A stretch of DNA of 64,000 bases from Mesoflavibacter sp037029465. Its GTDB lineage: Bacteria; Bacteroidota; Bacteroidia; Flavobacteriales; Flavobacteriaceae. How positions within the stretch are numbered: position 1 is the stretch's first letter; each line of letters opens with the position of its first letter. The translations under genes and the position numbers were made by a program. The stretch covers positions 124,001-188,000 of the forward strand of contig NZ_JAYMEM010000026.1 in assembly GCF_037029465.1 (NCBI RefSeq). Reading direction: 5' to 3'. Below are positions 62,482 through 64,000 of this stretch, in pieces. The notes below the pieces were generated by a model. It was not told the origin of the DNA. It ran no database searches and saw nothing but the letters and a program-made list of their open reading frames with translations.

Positions 62482-63514
62482 AAAAATACTCTTAGCAATA
62501 GCCTTAATTGGATTAGTTATAGCGGGTTATTTTGCCTATTTTGTATACAATGCAATGCTTAAGCCAAATACGGCATTTAATAATGAAACGGCATACATTT
62601 ACGTGCCTACCAATGCAACTTATGCAGAAGTTAGAGAGCAATTAGAACCTTTGTTAAAAGACATTGATAGTTTTGATGCATTAGCGGTTCAAAAAAAATA
62701 TACAACTAATATTAAAGCTGGACGATTTCCTGTAAAAAAAGGAATGAGTAATAATGATATTATCAATTCTATAAGAAGTAATAACTTACCAATAAAGCTG
62801 AGTTTTAATAACCAAGAACGTATAGAGGATTTAGCTGGTCGTATAGCGCAACAAATAGAGCCTGATAGTTTGTCGTTATTAAAAGCAATGACAGATTCTA
62901 CATTTTTAAAAGAAAAAAACTTTACTAAGCAAACCGTGATGAATATGTATGTTCCCAATACTTATGAGTTTTTTTGGAATACATCACCAGAGTTATTTAG
63001 AGATAAAATGTTGGGTGAATATTATCGTTTTTGGAATGATTCACGACAAGCAAAACGAAAAGCATTAAAATTATCTGTAAACGAAGTAATGACCATTGCA
63101 TCCATCGTTCAAAAAGAAACAGCTAAAGTAGACGAAAGACCACGAGTTGCAGGTGTTTATTTAAATAGAATAAGAAAAGGATGGCCTTTAGAAGCAGATC
63201 CAACTGTGATTTACGCTAAGAAACTTAAAGAAAACAATTTTGATCAAGTTATAAAACGTGTGCTTTACAAAGATTTAGAAATTGATTCAAAATACAATAC
63301 TTATAAATATCCTGGTATTCCACCAGGACCAATCACAATGCCAGACGTTTCTGCTATAGATGCTGTTTTAAATGCAGAGCAACATGACTATATGTTTTTT
63401 GTAGCAGATGTTAAAAATTTTGGCTATCATAAATTTGCTAAGACATTAGCGCAACATAATGCTAATAAGAGATTGTACACACAATGGATTAGCAGTCAAG
63501 GTATAAATAGATAG
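62471..63514 (+). CDS. mltG: Endolytic murein transglycosylase MltG
   Basis: 347 residues. One N-terminal membrane helix (ILLAIALIGLVIAGYFAYF), then a LysM-like region, and the YceG catalytic domain with VQKETAKVDERPRVAGVYLNRIRKGWPLEADPTVIYA, in which the Glu of QKET is the catalytic acid, then GIPPGPITMPDVSAIDAVLNAEQHDYMFFVADVKNFGYHKFAKTLAQHN. Cleaves nascent peptidoglycan strands and sets chain length. Immediately follows the GNAT gene. Confidence 0.95.
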   Translation: MYIKKILLAIALIGLVIAGYFAYFVYNAMLKPNTAFNNETAYIYVPTNATYAEVREQLEPLLKDIDSFDALAVQKKYTTNIKAGRFPVKKGMSNNDIINSIRSNNLPIKLSFNNQERIEDLAGRIAQQIEPDSLSLLKAMTDSTFLKEKNFTKQTVMNMYVPNTYEFFWNTSPELFRDKMLGEYYRFWNDSRQAKRKALKLSVNEVMTIASIVQKETAKVDERPRVAGVYLNRIRKGWPLEADPTVIYAKKLKENNFDQVIKRVLYKDLEIDSKYNTYKYPGIPPGPITMPDVSAIDAVLNAEQHDYMFFVADVKNFGYHKFAKTLAQHNANKRLYTQWISSQGINR

Positions 63515-63516
63515 GC

Positions 63517-64000
63517 TTGTTTAGATATTTAATTTTTATAATTTTTTGTGTTAGTTCTGTATTTAGTCAAACAGAACAAAGCTCTTTTTTTAAGCCAAGC
63601 GACACATTAAATGTAAAAAGAAGAAACGCTGTTATACTAACCGAAAGCACTTTAGGAGGAATTACACTTCTTGGGTTAAATCAATTATGGTACGCAGATT
63701 ATGAACGTTCTAAATTTCATACCATAAATGATAATTCAGAATGGTTTCAAATGGATAAGTTAGGGCATACATTTACTGCTTATCATTTAGGAAGATTTGG
63801 AGCTCAAACATTAAATTGGGCAGGAGTAAGCAAGAAAAATCAGTTAATTTATGGCGGCTCACTAGGTTTTATGTTTTTAACTGGTGTTGAAGTTTTAGAT
63901 GGATTTTCTGAAGAATGGGGATTTTCTTGGGGAGATTTTGCAGCAAACGCAGCTGGTTCAGGATTATTTATTGGACAAGAATTACTTTGGGAAGAGCAGC
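63517..64000 (+). CDS. DUF2279 (YfiM-like) protein, cut by the right edge
   Basis: 161 residues visible, beginning at a TTG 2 bp after the mltG stop; the rest is outside the window. N-terminal hydrophobic signal ending SSVFSQ, then the family motif MDKLGHTFTAYHLGRFGAQTLNWAGVSKKNQLIYGGSLGFMFLTGVEVLDGFSEEWGFSWGDFAANAAGSGLFIGQELLW, typical of DUF2279/YfiM outer-membrane lipoproteins. Probably a cell-envelope protein; the start is tentative because no ATG fits. Confidence 0.82.
   Translation, partial: MFRYLIFIIFCVSSVFSQTEQSSFFKPSDTLNVKRRNAVILTESTLGGITLLGLNQLWYADYERSKFHTINDNSEWFQMDKLGHTFTAYHLGRFGAQTLNWAGVSKKNQLIYGGSLGFMFLTGVEVLDGFSEEWGFSWGDFAANAAGSGLFIGQELLWEEQ

Overview
The window comes from a low-GC member of the Bacteroidota, almost certainly a marine-type Flavobacteriaceae. 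Evidence for this: three large secreted proteins end in type IX secretion (T9SS) sorting domains. Promoters have the Bacteroidota form TTG-N19-TAnnTTTG. Genes lack Shine-Dalgarno sequences and several start with TTG. The S6-S18-L9 operon has no ssb or priB, and lineage-typical families such as DUF4290, DUF2911 and DUF6495 are present. A genus (Olleya, Lacinutrix, Winogradskyella or a relative) cannot be fixed from the sequence alone.

Layout. Positions 1-12.6 kb are housekeeping: a DEAD-box RNA helicase cut by the left edge, an XTP pyrophosphatase (rdgB), a ribosome hibernation factor, rlmH, nadC, a YihY membrane protein, priA, an orphan LytTR response regulator, rpsF-rpsR-rplI and hisS. Positions 12.7-27.2 kb hold three giant secreted T9SS proteins on the minus strand: an M14 zinc carboxypeptidase and two 1.8-kresidue multidomain paralogues. 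The C-terminal 631 residues of the two paralogues are nearly identical, including the DNA past the stop codons, which points to recent duplication or gene conversion. Positions 27.6-38.1 kb return to housekeeping: tRNA-Met, a START-like protein, a class IV aminotransferase, yqgE, an HU protein, fmt, recQ, a P-loop ATPase, DUF493, DUF4290, murA (with Asp in place of the fosfomycin-target Cys) and fhs. Positions 38.2-40.5 kb carry a compact HpaII-like type II restriction-modification pair.

Positions 40.7-54.0 kb are the most coherent accessory region: about 13 kb of genes all on the minus strand, forming a photoprotection and photorepair regulon. It encodes four members of the photolyase/cryptochrome superfamily (a CPD-type photolyase, a divergent cryptochrome-like protein, an iron-sulfur (6-4) photolyase type and a CRY-DASH). 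With them are folE (pterin/folate supply), DUF2256 and TIGR03643 small proteins, TspO, two SDR proteins, SRPBCC, flavin reductase, ABC1/UbiB-like kinase and TetR-like regulator genes, plus two small uncharacterised proteins. A 52-bp composite element (a 17-bp inverted repeat, a spaced half site and a promoter -7 box with fixed spacing) occurs twice, before the TetR gene and before the internal hypothetical gene. It is the best candidate for a regulatory signature not previously described.

Positions 54.1-56.2 kb are an arsenic operon (arsR, DUF6428, arsC, aquaporin) in which the aquaporin may serve as the arsenite exit. Positions 56.3-64 kb contain DUF2911, a membrane-anchored coiled-coil protein, an unusually long GAPDH, a DegP/HtrA protease, and the dapF-GNAT-mltG-DUF2279 operon, cut by the right edge. 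A 13-bp palindromic word, TTYCGCGAAAGCG, is scattered six times through genes and gaps.
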